This document shows positions 1 to 12,601 of a stretch of 64,000 nt of DNA, piece by piece (the first letter of the stretch is position 1; every line of letters starts with the position of its first letter). Origin of the DNA: Hymenolepis diminuta. Lineage: Eukaryota; Platyhelminthes; Cestoda; Cyclophyllidea; Hymenolepididae. Below the pieces are notes generated by a model. That model was not told the DNA's origin. It saw only the letters and a list, made by a program, of their open reading frames with translations, and ran no database searches. The DNA lies in the NCBI GenBank assembly GCA_900708905.1, contig CAADRB010000038.1, positions 856,814-920,813 of the forward strand, in the 5' to 3' direction. Both the position numbers and the translations under genes were made by a program.

Positions 1-303
1 TTGGTGAGTGAGTTATTCCAACTCTTTGTGAGTGAGTGGGTGTTGTGTCCCAGTGACCTTGTTTGAAGATATTGTGAACGCACAAGCGGAAGAAAGAAAT
101 TCACAATCATATAGTCCCTCCCTCACTTTCTTGCTGAATGTTCGCCGACTGTGATGTTAGTGTTCGCGGTGGTGGTGGTCTTTGAATTGAATGCACCGAG
201 TTTCGGGTGGACTACAAAAGACCCTCCCCACCCCGGTAAAAGCACAAAAGGAACGCGGCTTCACTAGACTTCGAAACGTGATTTCTTTAACAATTTGAAG
301 TCA
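1..303 (+). other. G+C-rich leader-like block with splice-donor-like sites
   Basis: The first 240 bases are about 47% G+C, against roughly a third in the next kilobases. Base 4 begins GTGAGTGAG, a strong match to a splice donor right at the window edge, so bases 1-3 could be the end of an exon. A second donor-like site lies at 236 (CCCCG then GTAAAA). An ATG at 191 opens a 35-codon frame ending near 300, basic and protein-like (MHRVSGGLQK start). A 15-codon frame starts at 138. This could be a 5' untranslated exon, an exon edge, or a promoter. The sequence cannot choose between these, and no family is recognised. Confidence 0.25.
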
Positions 304-2040
304 TTGCTCGTGTTTATTTGATGTGAGCAAAAGTTAAATACATTCTACCAATAGGCGCAGTGACTTGAAAGACCTAAAAACTGTTATATTATTTTAGGGA
401 AGGGACTTGAAAAGATTCGTTTGGATGGAATACCTCCATTTTATTCTTAAGTTCAGCTTAAAACTGGAAGATAGGCAAAATAAATTACCGAGGACTGAGG
501 CTTAAAATTCGATGAATTGCCTTTTATTAGGTTTTATTTTTATTCAGTTTCGAAATATTAAATTAAAATTTGTGTTCTTTTACTATTTTTACCTTTTTCG
601 ATAAAAAATTAGAGTTCATTATTAATTACTCCAATATTTTGGTGGTGTTTAACATCGATAACTCTCTTATATGTAGATTTCAATAAACTTTTATTCTTGA
701 ACCCTTCATAATTATTTATTACATTAGAAGAAAGTCAATTGTTTCAGAACGAGAACAATATGACTTACAATTGTAAAATTTCAAATAATAATTCAAAAAT
801 GTCTATGAAGAGATGCCGATTTGGTCTTGCAGGGACTGACGTGTTAATAGAATTCGCTTCCCTGAGTCTTTTTTCCTCTCTCTAATTTGTGGGTATGCTA
901 AAGTTGAAAATTATACTACCATCTAAGTGATTCGAAACATTTGAGTCCTTTTGATTTTAATTCAGAGCGTCTTCAGTTTTTCTGAATTTAGAGATCATTG
1001 GAGGCTGTGATTTGAGAAGTTAGGAGAGCAAAATCACATTATACGATTAGGTAGCCCAATAAACTTGATACTTTGCACTTATCAGCTTTTTTGGCGTAGC
1101 CATTACTATTAGTGTGGAGTGGATCCATACGACTATTATGGTTTGCTTTGTAATTTTCGTTACTCAAATTCTAGTCCATATATTTCCTCTCCTTCAGACC
1201 TATCATGAGCTAAGATTATATGCATTCATTTTAAATTCTACAGACTTTTAGGCTGCTCGATTTTTCTTCCGTTCATATGCAAAAATGATGGCATCCCAAC
1301 TCTTAGTATTGGATAACATTATGAACTCCCTTTGTGACTCGACGATTTGAGTAAAACTTACATTTCTCTGTCGTCAAAGGGGCAATTTTATCTACTTAAT
1401 TAGTTGTAGTTGACATAATACAATAACGTGTGATCAAAATCAGGCATGTTCTCTCTGGGATTTTTTTGGGGTTTGGTATGTAGTTCCCAATACTTTGCAA
1501 AAATACGTACCTTCTAATTAGTCAAAATCTCGAACGTTTATTGATATAGCATTTCAAATTCTTGATATGTGATACCGAGAATTATACCAGTCAAATATCT
1601 AGGTACTAATATTCGATCTGAACCATTTCAAAAAACTCCTTAACTCCTTTCAAAAAACTTGAGTAACACTAAAGTATTTTGAATTTCAAGATAACGCTCG
1701 GAAGAGTATAACCGATATAGTCGCCATGAATTTATTTATGGAATGTCTGTCATATTTGTTAAGGAGTTTAACGGTTATTGATGTAGTGAAAGATAATAAC
1801 GTCATCATAGAGAGATTGATTTACAATAATTGCACAAATGGGAATGAATATGGTAAAAAATAATATCGTTCTAGACACTCAGAATCGATTTAAATACTCA
1901 CATTTGCTCATTTTTTAAATGGCTATTTGATATATATACATATATATTAAAGCTCTCTAGTTTCAAAAAAAATCAATGAAAATCACGAATATGCTGCCCA
2001 TTTGAATTGCCACTCCTTTTGTGTATCAGATGAATAGTGT
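304..2040. other. AT-rich non-coding stretch
   Basis: No frame here looks coding. The only visible structure is a short alternating TA tract at about 1930-1948. It is consistent with intron or intergenic DNA. Confidence 0.6.
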
Positions 2041-2109
2041 TATCTAACATTGAATGTAATGTTGAGCGAAGTTGAAATAGAGAGAGAGTAAGTCACACAT
2101 GGCATTCAT

Positions 2110-2270
2110 TATAGAAATGGGCGAGGAGTTAGTCATGATACCGCGAAACAAATGACAGACTGCCACTAAGGTAGAATGAATTGGCCAAAGGATAACCGCT
2201 GAGGGGAGGAGGGAAGCTACAAACGTTCTGCTTTTATAAGTACCCACCAGTCACCAAGTTGAATTTCCGT
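2110..2270 (-). promoter_or_regulatory. G+C-rich block with a minus-strand TATA box (possible promoter)
   Basis: Bases 2101-2250 are about 46% G+C. On the minus strand a canonical TATAAAAG runs from 2238 down to 2231, followed about 30 bases later by a pyrimidine-rich stretch (CTCCCTCCTCCCC) and an initiator-like CTCAGC near 2200. A minus-strand frame (2247-2044, 67 codons) crosses the block; it is hydrophobic and may be chance. A promoter reading is inference from the TATA box and the composition step. Confidence 0.2.
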
Positions 2271-2452
2271 GCCTAAAGCACATCGTTGTTTAACAGTTTT
2301 ATTAAAAAAATTGATAATTGTCTTAAAATTCACAAAATTTTAATGAATATTAGTGGTTATAATGGCAGAAAGCATTAATAGCATTCGCTAAGTGAGTTTT
2401 TGCCTTTGTTTTTTATATTTTTTCTATCATGAATATTTAAAACTAAGTCTGA

Positions 2453-2701
2453 TGGTACGCACATGAAACGTATCTCTTGTTTCCGCCAATATCGGAAGTT
2501 CGCTCATCCAGGGACGAGGCCACGCTGAGGGAATATTCCTGGGCCCCCCTTTCCTCTACCCTAAAAAGAGCCTTAAAAGCCAACTTAGAGAAAGAATATT
2601 TGGCTCGAGAGGAAAACCCCAAGTTAGAACAGCAAATGTGCAAAAAAAGCAAGTTGAAGACTTTGAATTTAGGAAGGAAAGGATGGAAAATGGGAAAATA
2701 G
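2453..2701 (+). CDS. Coding-like island, strand uncertain (helix-rich charged peptide if plus)
   Basis: Bases 2471-2640 are about 48% G+C in AT-rich surroundings. The plus frame is open from just after a TGA at 2450 to a TAG at 2699. It reads as a natural charged, helix-prone peptide, including STLKRALKANLEKEYLAREE and a lysine-rich tail; it has no upstream ATG, so it would be an internal or last exon. The minus strand is equally attractive. After CTTTTTAG at about 2563, a good acceptor, it runs VEERGAQEYSLSVASS and onward for about 38 codons to a TAG near 2441, which would make a terminal exon. Only one strand can be real. The family is not recognised on either strand. Confidence 0.3.
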   Translation, partial: WYAHETYLLFPPISEVRSSRDEATLREYSWAPLSSTLKRALKANLEKEYLAREENPKLEQQMCKKSKLKTLNLGRKGWKMGK

Positions 2702-5700
2702 CCTTTGCTTGGTCATTGTCATTAATGGCCATGCGCCGTGGAGACAGATATCACAAAGTACACGCGCGGTGAAATGAAATGAGGAAGAAAAAAGAGGGCA
2801 CAGTTGTTATTATCAAAGAAACTGTTGTCCTCATGCGATATGCGAGAGGAAGAATATCTACAAAAAATCGTGCTCCTCAAATGTAGAAAAAGTGTAGCAA
2901 TGATACGAAACATCACATTCCCTTTGTTATTAGGGTACACCCAAGCAATTTCGTCTTAATCGCTTGCTAAGTAAAAATTCATAATTTCATGGTTGAACAT
3001 AAAATTATGAGAATCAAGGAACTTTAATAACTGATTTGTTCATTCAGTACAATGGACATGGTACGCTGCAATTCAGAAATATCTTTAGAATATTATATGC
3101 ATGGTTTGGCGATTTTTACAGTTATAACCATAATCTGAATTACCATTATATTGATTGTTTGAAAAGATGTAAAAGTGATCATTCAATTCATAATGGCGGT
3201 ACTACCAAATTTAATTCTCGAAGGCTAGCCTAAAGTAATATAGCTGTTACAGATCAATAATTGTCATTCATCAAAATTTGAAAACCCATTTAATTACCGT
3301 AGGAGAACAGATGAGGAATGCAGACGGAAAATGAATAGATATATAATCTGAAATCAAATTCAGATTTATAACTAACGGTTAGATAAAAAGTATTAACAAT
3401 AATGTGAAACCGGGTCCAAGGTAAAATAGGGCTACAAAAAAGTAATCTAAACATTCGAGATAAAGGGAACAGTCGAAGCGTGATCCAAGGATTGATGAAC
3501 ACATCTGTCAAGTCAAACGTCACCAGACTGATCGACATTGGTGCATATCCAATAATGTAGATGGCCAATACCACTGATTGATTTTGATAAATAATAAAGG
3601 TGGTAAACTACGAGTTCCTCATTGGAGCACCTCCAATAACCGACTTTCATCCCAAGTCAAGTATCATTAATGGATCTTTAAGTGGGTTTAAGAAAATTTA
3701 ATTAGTCAAGATAGACGACTTTGATGTAATACCTTGAATTAATACTTATCCATCGCAAAATTTATGGTAAACTTATTAAGTTTAAATGTTACTGCACAAC
3801 GTATAAATTGTTGTTTGATAAAACTATTGTAAGTTTAATGCAATGAATTTTCTTTTCGATTGTAAATATTTTGATGGACCAAGTCTCCACGAAGGTCTAA
3901 CCCCTAATTTTAGAAGATTATGAATGGTGTAAATGTCTGGAAATTTAATTTACTTCACTTGAAATTTTGTGAAGTGGTAAGTGACAGGGAATTGGAGAAA
4001 TAGAGCTGGATAGACAGTATTCACAGAGGTTGACGGTCTAGCACTCATTGTTCACTAGTTGAAGGAAGAACATCTGAAACATGAGTGAACAAGCTTGTAG
4101 TGTTTTAAGCTAATTTGTTGACTCAAAATTTCTACTTTAACTGGATAATTCTTCTTCCACTGATTGGCACCTCGGTGTATGTGAATAACAAACTACGATA
4201 TTTCAGATAGTGACTCAGATTCTTCACTGAAAGCATAAATTACTAACGTTATCACCGTTCTTAAGACCGATAGGTTTTTCGGATAAAGCAAAGAGTAAAG
4301 ATCCACCATGACTACAATGCCTAAGCGGAGAATGGGAAAGCATTTAGCGGTAAATTTAAACTCATGAATTAATGATACTTCATAGGATTGAGTGAAGCGG
4401 CTTTTAGTGGCGGTCTCATTAAACTTTCAGGCGGTTTAAGACAGCCTTAATGAGTCGAGATGTCAAAACATTTACTAAATAATTAGGTTCAGTTTCAGCT
4501 TAATCTAATAGATCATTTAGTATCTGCTCGATTTTCAAAACAGGTAATTATTTCAGGGCACAGGCACAATGTCACTTGGAGAAACAACACATCCATTTTA
4601 AAACGTAGAGGCTTTGTGTACTTCTGAAGGAAAATACCAATGAAGACAATGATGCACATTGAACGATATATTAGTTTATTCGAGTCTTATTGTAAGTCAT
4701 TTTAAACCAGCTTTAATAGAATTAGAATAAATTAAAATTCCTTTCTTTTTCACTTATTTACTTATTTATCTCTTTAGTTCTCCCTTTAAAAGAAATGCTC
4801 TCTTTGCTCAAATGTCTTTCGATTGACTTCCATTTGCGTTGAATATATGGTTCGTGCTTTTTCTTTCAGTCATTTGTGGTTCTGCTGAAATACTATTAGC
4901 TTCGCTTTGTCTGTACTACTAAGATGTCCTTTATCTGCCATGTTACATCTCAAAGTAAGTTTAAATTTCATTCATTAATTTTTAAAGCCAACATTAGATT
5001 ACAATATAGCTCATTTCCTCTATTTAAATCATTAAAATAATCACCGGTAGTCTCTGCTACCTGTTTTGGTTGTAATGAGCGACTAATAAATCGAGGTAGC
5101 CTGACTAACAACAAGATTTGCATGGCGTAAGCATCAGGATATTACAGCGTAAACTATTCACTTTTTCTTGATCTTTCTCCATTTCTTACGTAAATGGACT
5201 CGTTTCCCGTTACATTTATTCATTTGCTTTCCCCTAATTAATATCTCTAAATAATAATGAAAAATTTTGTTTTTAATCTACCTAGAAATTTCATAACAGG
5301 TATAGTGCAGTTGTGTTTACAGATGGCTATTTCTTGACGGCTGCTAATCGATTTTTCTGGGTGTTTGATCTTCCATGCTTTGAGCTTTACTCGGTTTGAT
5401 CTGTAAATTATTTCTCGGCAATGATCAACTCATACACTTTTCGGTTGATCGATTCAGTCCTTTCTATCTTGTTTGTAGTAAAGTTTGAGGGGACTTAGGA
5501 GACCATTTTTGACGGGCTTTTTTAACTGAAGGGAAGTTTCGAGTATCTGAAATTCAATAATTGCAATTTTAGGGATTGAAAAAGACGTATTCCTTTTACA
5601 ATTGTTCTTATTTAAGAAATACCGGAATATTTCAAACAAATCTTTAACTGAACTGAGATTTCAAGGATATTGCATAAATTCGTATGAATATTCATATCGT

Positions 5701-7750
5701 AAATCACCTTAGGGTTCTTTCTTAAAAAATCCAAATTTTGAATTAATCTTCTGTGTTAGAGAGCTAATGAGATCTAATTTATCATAATATTGCAACATTT
5801 AAGGCTTGAAAACATCTTCGTTCAGACATTTGATATATTACTTAATTGAAGGTATACACGAGCCTTCGTGGAACGTATGGTAAATTTTTAGATTCCACTT
5901 GCTTTTCTATATCGTTTTGTTATCCTGTTAAAATAGTCAAAACTCATTACCCACCTCAGGCATAAATAACAAATTTTTAAAATTGTTTTGATGAGTTAAA
6001 ATCTATTTTGATGTTAATTAATGCTTATTCAAACCTCTGTTTCGACGGAAAAATTTAAGTCAAATATTTGTCCAGCATTCGCTTCTGGTACTCTAGCCCA
6101 GTCAGTCAAAGAGGAAGAAATAATGATAAAAACAATCGGCAGAGAGAAAATGTGGTTACTTATTCAAAAGTGTCACAAAATTTTGCTGAGACAATTTGAT
6201 CAAATTGGTGAAGATATATTTTACTTTATTTTTTCCTTAATGATGATTTAACAGAATACCTATTTGTTAACTAATGCAGGTAAAGGGTAATGAAAAAACG
6301 ACATATGTGGGAGATTCTTTTCTGGAACAAAGCTAATTTGCCCTCACTTTGGCCCCAAATCATTTTGGTTATTGACATAATTTTATTTTCTGTTAGTTAA
6401 AAGATATATTGCAATTAAAGAATGATGAAAAATATGGAAATTAATCACAAACTAGAAAATCTTTAGATCCAATAACCTATTGGGAAATTTGCGCAACATA
6501 TCTAGTCGGTGCAAGAGAGAACACACTGATTATATCAGGTGTTAGTATGTCGTGTTAATTGCGACTGTTTAGATAAACTAATGAGATGTTCCTGGTGATC
6601 AATCATACTCAAGTCGCGTAAGTTAAAGGGTGTTTACCATGCAACCAGATACAAAAAGTTCGAATACCATGACTATTTCATTTTGCCAATAATTCAGTTT
6701 AGTACGATTTTAAGTCTCGAACGGACTTATTATCTTTATCGTCCAAAGTAAATTTATGGGAAAATTAATAAATTCAAAAGAACATATTGGATACATCTCA
6801 GCTGGTATAAGCTAGCTTTCAAATGAAACAAATATAGCGAGCTAACGGAATAAGCCTCTCAGTGGAGTAAACTTGTTAATCAAATCTGAATATCATTGGG
6901 ACATAATCCTTGCATTGAGAGATTTGAACTATGAAAAATTCAAATATTATTACGATTATGTCAATTAAATACTTGATGAACAATACAAGAAATAACCAAA
7001 AAGGCAAAGGAAATGAGCAAAGGTTCAGTTAAAATGTTTAATTTAAATATTTTTCCTTTAGAAAAAATGATTATTCACACCTAGATAACGAATATTTGGG
7101 CGAGTTTTCTCAGCAGCTGTTTTGCATTCTTCAAAACTTCTCCTGCCGTGGAATTTTCACTTTCTTATGAATAGTTAATATTCAATTTTTGAAGAAAGAA
7201 GGAAAGAAGGTAAATGTTGTTCAGTTCTTAATTCTTTGCCCTCTTTTTTCAAAGCTGCCTTCACACTTCCTCTTATTTCCGAACGTCTTCCCAGGAGCCA
7301 ATATTTTCTTTTTGTTTTAAACTTGTTCATTATTGGTAAAGGAGAAATTTTGTGCTATGCGATAACATGATATTGCAGTTAGAGCTGGAAAGAAGGGTTA
7401 ATAAAGCTCCAAATAAGTTCGTTAACTCCCTGTTTATGAGTGTTAGTTAAACCATTCATGAATTCAAATATAAAGACTTAATAAACATTGCATGTAGTAT
7501 CCATGTCCACGTTGTTCGAATACATGATGAACTTCAATTAAGACAAAGTGCGTCTTTTATCTGCCTCAACAATTTCAGATTGCACAATGAAATAAAGTGT
7601 GTTGACTGTCGGTCTTCTAAACCTTTGTGCGCAGTTTTCAAGTTACGATAAACCGAATAACTTAATCCAATCCAATAGGCCTTTTCAAGGATATCGCTGA
7701 AAAACACTGCAAATGTCATATTTAGTAAAGAGATGGCATTTCAGACTTAT
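2702..7750. other. Mostly AT-rich non-coding stretch
   Basis: Bases 2722-2880 still show raised G+C, with a 15-codon ATG frame at about 2729 (MAMRRGDRYHKVHAR) that stops at once. A splice-acceptor-like TTATTTCAG near 4557 precedes an ATG with a ten-codon frame. The minus frame 3574-3290 (94 codons) is hydrophobic but AT-driven and is judged chance. Nothing else is supported. Confidence 0.5.
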
Positions 7751-8020
7751 TTAGTTTGGGAATTCATAACCAATCCTGCTTTGGTCGACCGTATCGATCA
7801 CAGGAAGTGCAAGAATAATATAATTACGTAGAATACGTGTCGATCTCCCTTCAATTCGCCGTTGGGATCGCATTCGTTTACTTATTACCCTATCAAGAAA
7901 ATATATCTCTCTTATCTTTTGAAAATCTAATATTGTACCGATAATAACAGTAGAAGGGTGAGATAATACAGAGTAATGAAAAGGTGAAAACGTCAATCCA
8001 CTTGTTAGATCAGTTAACAT
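7751..8020 (-). CDS. Unrecognised 89-codon reading frame, possibly chance
   Basis: A minus-strand ATG frame whose C-terminal half, from about residue 38, is rich in arginine and has a balanced amino-acid mix (KRMRSQRRIEGRSTRILRNY), in DNA of about 42% G+C. There is no signal peptide, no clear membrane segment and no recognised domain. No splice site or promoter element marks its ends. It could be an eroded mobile-element fragment, an exon, or a chance frame, since a frame of this length is expected several times by chance here. Confidence 0.12.
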   Translation of the reverse strand: MLTDLTSGLTFSPFHYSVLSHPSTVIIGTILDFQKIREIYFLDRVISKRMRSQRRIEGRSTRILRNYIILALPVIDTVDQSRIGYEFPN

Positions 8021-11000
8021 TTGCTGACTTTACAAATAAGTGTTAATAAATATTCCTTGCGCAAATTACGTGGATTTTTGAGTTTTTAAACAAAATGGCA
8101 GTTACTATACCTAAATTAAAGTAGGCTTTATTAAAGAGTCTAATCTCTCTGACAATAAATCTAATGAGTCAGTTATAATCATATGATTAAAAAACAGTCA
8201 AAATTATTAAACAAATTTTATGAGCCTAGTTTTACGTTTTCATTTTTTTAAAAATTAATTGTTCAATCAAATAGGTAATTCACCGCGCGTATTAAAATAA
8301 TACCATTTTTTGCGTTGCAGGGCAGCGGGCTTATTTAAACGGGAAATAGGAGAAAAAAACTGAAATTTGGAACAGGCTTATTTTCACTTGCGTTTTCATC
8401 AAACGAACCTAAAAAGTGTGGCGGATTATTTTTCACTTAAATGTATATGAATTTGTTTGCAGAACATTTAATTAAAATACAAATACTAAATCAGGAAAAT
8501 ATAACATAAATTTACTTCAATAAATATAATTTAATAACTTAGCAGTTTATCCTAAGGTCAGATCAGTTTTAAAAGCCAATATTATTGACAGATTGGTCTC
8601 AGGTAAAATTTTTCAATGTTAGCAGAATAAAAGTAAAATAGAGGAAAATCAACTCACCTCTTATTACAATTAGCAACTACTAGATCAGTACAAAAGCAGA
8701 ATAAAGTGACGAATGCATTGTCTAAGCTCGAACCCTTAAAACTCCTTTATTTTTATATGTCGAAATGATTTTTAGATTAATTACAGTTCTGAACTATATT
8801 CGACTTATGTCTACTTCATGAAAAGTAGCAGACAATGAGTTCTCCTTTATCAATATATAAATGACGTACTAGTAGTAATGTGCATATCTAACATTCTAGT
8901 GTTCATGTTCGTGAAGGCCATCTGTGAACATCATGTTCAAAACACACTGGCTCATAGTTAAAATGAGCAGAAAATGACACGAAATACCATCTCCTTACTT
9001 AATATAATTATTGAAAAATTGAAGAATAATCTTATATGCTTGCCAACCAGAACACGATTTGATATATTACCTACGAATTTGGTCATGTTTAGATATTATC
9101 AGTTCTCAACCTCCCTCTGAATATAAATTGAATTAATATAGTCTGTAAGATCTTCCTTTTATCTATTTCGAGAGGGTCAGAAATATATTTGGAAATATTA
9201 TACCAAGCAATAATTATGTCGGTCCGACTCCGTGTTGATTTGTCATGATTTCCAACAACCACTTTATTTAAGATATGCAAACTCAATAATGAATACAAAT
9301 TGTGGGAATTTTGGTTTAAAATGCACAAAAATAAATTCTTAATTGATATAAAAGATAGATATTTAAGGTATATTCCGTGTTATTTATATACATTAATACT
9401 GCTCGGTTGATTATTAACATTAGCAAAAAAGTACTTAAGATAAACTTTCCTCTATAACTGTTTAAACAAAGATCAATCTATCAATCAGTTTGCATGCATA
9501 TAAGCTTTTAAGTCTTTTGAAATTAACTTTTACAACATTTGCATACTTTTTTAATTGCCTGATTTATTCAGAGGGCTGTTTAAGCATGTTTCACAGTCTT
9601 CGCTATCAAGTTTTTATGCTTTCACAAAGAAAGTGGGATATGAGAAGTAAGTCGAAAGGATCTGACAGCTTTTTCGCCCTTTCACAAATTGCTGTAAGAT
9701 TTGAAAAAAGAAATCCTTTCTTTTCTTCTAAAATGCAGAAGGGAAGAACTTTAGAACAGGAAGCAAACCTACCACCTTAAATTGCAAAATGTGTCTCTTT
9801 TATGAACCAAATAGATCATCTGCGATCTCCAAAGAAACTCATAACAGAGACGGTAGTTAATTTAATCTCTGATTAATGTGTGCTGTCATGCAAAATATGC
9901 AACATTTAGTAAATTTATGTTATATAGGAAACGGTTTGTCTTATAAAAGCTTTTATTTTGCCTACTAGAAATTTAATGGATTTTCAAGATCTTTTTAGCG
10001 AGAGAAATTGAAGAGCATTTACTAAACCTGATTAGCTAATTCACTGAGAGAAATGAATCATGATCTTTCCTTTTCATTTCAGCAGAAATGCTTGATCGTT
10101 CGAAAAAATGCAAAACATTGGAGTTAAATGACGTTAAATTAAAAATGATAAATTTTCCGTAGCAATAAAATTGATAATATAATAAGTATTAATGAATAAA
10201 ATTACTCCTATAAGATCCAAGTTTTAAGATTGGACTGTATTGCTTAACGAAAGTAAACGGTTGAATCAATAAAAATGTAAATAGTTGAAGCCTTTTGCGA
10301 GGCATTTCCAAGACAGCTTCAATTCACTCAGTTTCCATAAAATGGATTCCAAAATTCTAGTATTATAACTCTTTTTATTAAATTTCTTTAAGAGTTCCTA
10401 GCGGATCCTAACAAGTTACCCAGTGATTTCCGTAAAAAGTATTTATTAATAAAATCTGCCCCTTTCCATTGTAACTCAAGATTTTCCCAAATTTATGGCT
10501 TTCCTCTGCGTCATTCATCTGTAATGGCTCCTTAATACTCACGTTAATTAATTTTCTTTGATAAAATTTTCACCTTTTAAGATAACAAATGATCTGTGAT
10601 GACAGTGAATTTAGTCGCAGTGGTTAATCCTGTCGATCGATTCAGATGCACTGTTACCGAGGCTCCACGCATACAACTTAACTCCATTATGTTCCCCGAA
10701 TGGCTCCATTCAACTTATAAGTGCATTTGATCCTTTCGTTCTAAATAAACAACTTCGCAAAAAATCACCAAATACCATAGTTGATACCCATCCTACTAAA
10801 TTCACTAGTAATTTATTTCAACCCATGTTCTTCTGATTGGGGAAAGGTCATTGTGCCCTGTTAGCCTAACTCAGTCAGATTATTGCGGTGGCCTTACTTT
10901 AGATTAGCACTATTTTACATCATCTAACGTATGAGATTTTGCTTTACTCAAATGTATCGAAATAAATAAGTGAAATAATAATCTAAGTGAATTGGATTGA

Positions 11001-11132
11001 TGAATTTATTTGTGTTATGAGAAATATTTCTATTACATAGAGTTCACGTTGAATGAACTCTATTGAGCTCCGTTACGTTTAATTTTGCAAAATCATATCC
11101 CCCTACATGTTTCTTCTAGTTGCATTTTGCAG
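8021..11132. other. AT-rich non-coding stretch
   Basis: A perfect 12-base palindrome, TAAAAGCTTTTA, is at 9944-9955. A 96-codon plus frame at 9490-9780 starts at TTG and has no supporting signal. Nothing else is seen. Confidence 0.55.
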
Positions 11133-11203
11133 CTTAGGCCAAATCATAACACTGCAGGTGAGGATATTACCACCAGCCAATCTTCTGAAATTGGCAAATT
11201 AAG
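11133..11203 (+). CDS. Candidate 71-nt internal exon
   Basis: The acceptor is convincing: TTTCTTCTAGTTGCATTTTGCAG ends at 11132, with a pyrimidine-rich run before it. Two donors follow, CAG|GTGAGG after 11157 (a 25-nt exon) and AAG|GTGCGT after 11203 (a 71-nt exon). In the open frame that spans the region, the longer exon reads LRPNHNTAGEDITTSQSS and onward, polar and natural looking; the frame continues open to 11273. No family is recognised. Paired splice signals this short do arise by chance in 64 kb, so this is a candidate only. Confidence 0.22.
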
Positions 11204-12228
11204 GTGCGTGATTCCACTACCAGAAGGATGTGGACTTGAAACGAGAGATTATGAAAATGAAAGGCAAATATAAACTTCACAAATTAAAGCCCTTATAGTT
11301 GAGTTTTATCTGAAAGAAGCATTCTTAATTTCTCAAGCCGTGAAGACCTTGCGGACAAGGTGGCACAAGTCGTTTATTAAGATCTGCAGAAATTATTGGT
11401 TTCATGCCCACAATTTCCAAATTTCTCAATCCAGTTCCTTTATCCTTTTGAATTTCTTGTCCAAATCGTATCTTTATATATTAGAGATTTAATATTATGC
11501 GTAAAAAGCATTTGCTTTAACGATAAATTAACACAATAAAAAAGAGTATGCAATCAGTTCATGAGTCATTTTTCATATTTTCCTGAAATACTCTCAACGG
11601 ACCAAGAAAATAAATCAGTTAAAAACGTTCTCAACATTCAGTGTCATGCAACAAATGTTAAAATTATTTTCCCCAAATACTAACCCCGCGTACAAGATGA
11701 GTAGTGTTTACATGTAGTTGAATTACTGCCCTTACGCTTTTTCAAAAAGGAACCATTTAAACTCTGGTTTAAGCACTCCAATGAGTCCACTGCTCCTTCC
11801 TAGGAAAAAACGCACGCCAAATAAAATCAGCCATTCCTCCAATTTGTCTGATTTTGTGTACAATCTAAATATAATTTAGTGTTTCAACTACGCAAAAGTT
11901 TAACGAGGAGAGGGGGGTGAATGTTCATATGGATGTTTTGAGTAAGTGATTCGGTTGAGTCAATTTGACTTTCCGCAGCTCACTGAGTATAGTCATGTTT
12001 CGAACTAATGTCGGACGTCTATACTGCTACCATCGAGTACCGATGACTGCTGTTGAATCATTATCCATTAATTGTGGGCGTTCAAAGAGAAACCCCCTAG
12101 CATCTGAGTCACTTTTGGTACACCTATAGGACAATAAAAACTGTAACTGACAAATCAGCACACCGGGGCGTTATTCCATCACACACATAACCAATCTATG
12201 ACATCTATATTTTGTGACTTTATGACAG

Positions 12229-12285
12229 GTAATAACATGCCTTTGCACACGCAAGCGGTGTGGTACGGGAATGAGGGTGGGCAAG
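12229..12285 (+). CDS. Candidate 57-nt symmetric micro-exon
   Basis: Bases 12231-12290 are about 53% G+C. The segment follows TTATGACAG (acceptor) and ends at GGGCAAG|GTATGG (strong donor). It is 57 nt, a multiple of three, and both borders would be phase 1, so inclusion or skipping would keep frame. Inside the 91-codon frame 12198-12473 it reads GNNMPLHTQAVWYGNEGGQG, with glycine and aromatic residues unlike AT-rich chance translation. If not spliced, the whole 91-codon frame is the alternative. The family is unknown. Confidence 0.22.
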
Positions 12286-12352
12286 GTATGGGACAGAGAG
12301 ACTCCTCCCAATATTTGAAAAGAAAGAGGAGCTGTCTATACCTTGGCCTCGG

Positions 12353-12360
12353 TATTTATA
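12353..12360 (-). promoter_or_regulatory. TATA box on the minus strand
   Basis: On the minus strand the octamer is TATAAATA, a full match to the TATA consensus, followed by the G+C-rich CCGAGGCC. The same bases on the plus strand (GTATTTATAG) are one mismatch from an MEF2-type site. No start site or gene can be tied to it. Confidence 0.15.
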
Positions 12361-12540
12361 GTTGCGTTAAATGTCTCAATACACGTCGACAAGTAAAACA
12401 GTTGCGTCTCTTACAAACTAACGAAATACTAAATTTTATTGCTAAGTTCATAAAAGAGCCTTGTTGTCATTAGTAACGGTGGGTAAATAAGGGCGAAGGT
12501 AATTACGAAATCCAGACCATTTAGATACTTACAAATTTAT

Positions 12541-12601
12541 CATTAATGCAACATTTGTAGGGCCGTTTATTACTACGTTAGTAATAACATTATTATTAAT
12601 G
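12541..12601. repeat. Nested inverted repeat (long hairpin)
   Basis: The inner part, 12567-12587, is a perfect hairpin with nine-base arms (TTATTACTA / TAGTAATAA) around a CGT loop. Outer seven-base arms, CATTAAT (12541-12547) and ATTAATG (12595-12601), enclose it. It could be a structured RNA or a remnant of a palindromic mobile element. Confidence 0.4.

Noticed and set aside
3290..3574. Hydrophobic 94-codon minus frame resembling membrane segments
   Set aside because: Phe/Ile/Leu/Tyr richness is what AT-rich DNA gives by chance; no other signal.
9490..9780. 96-codon plus frame with a basic second half
   Set aside because: Starts at TTG in AT-rich DNA, with no acceptor, donor or composition step.
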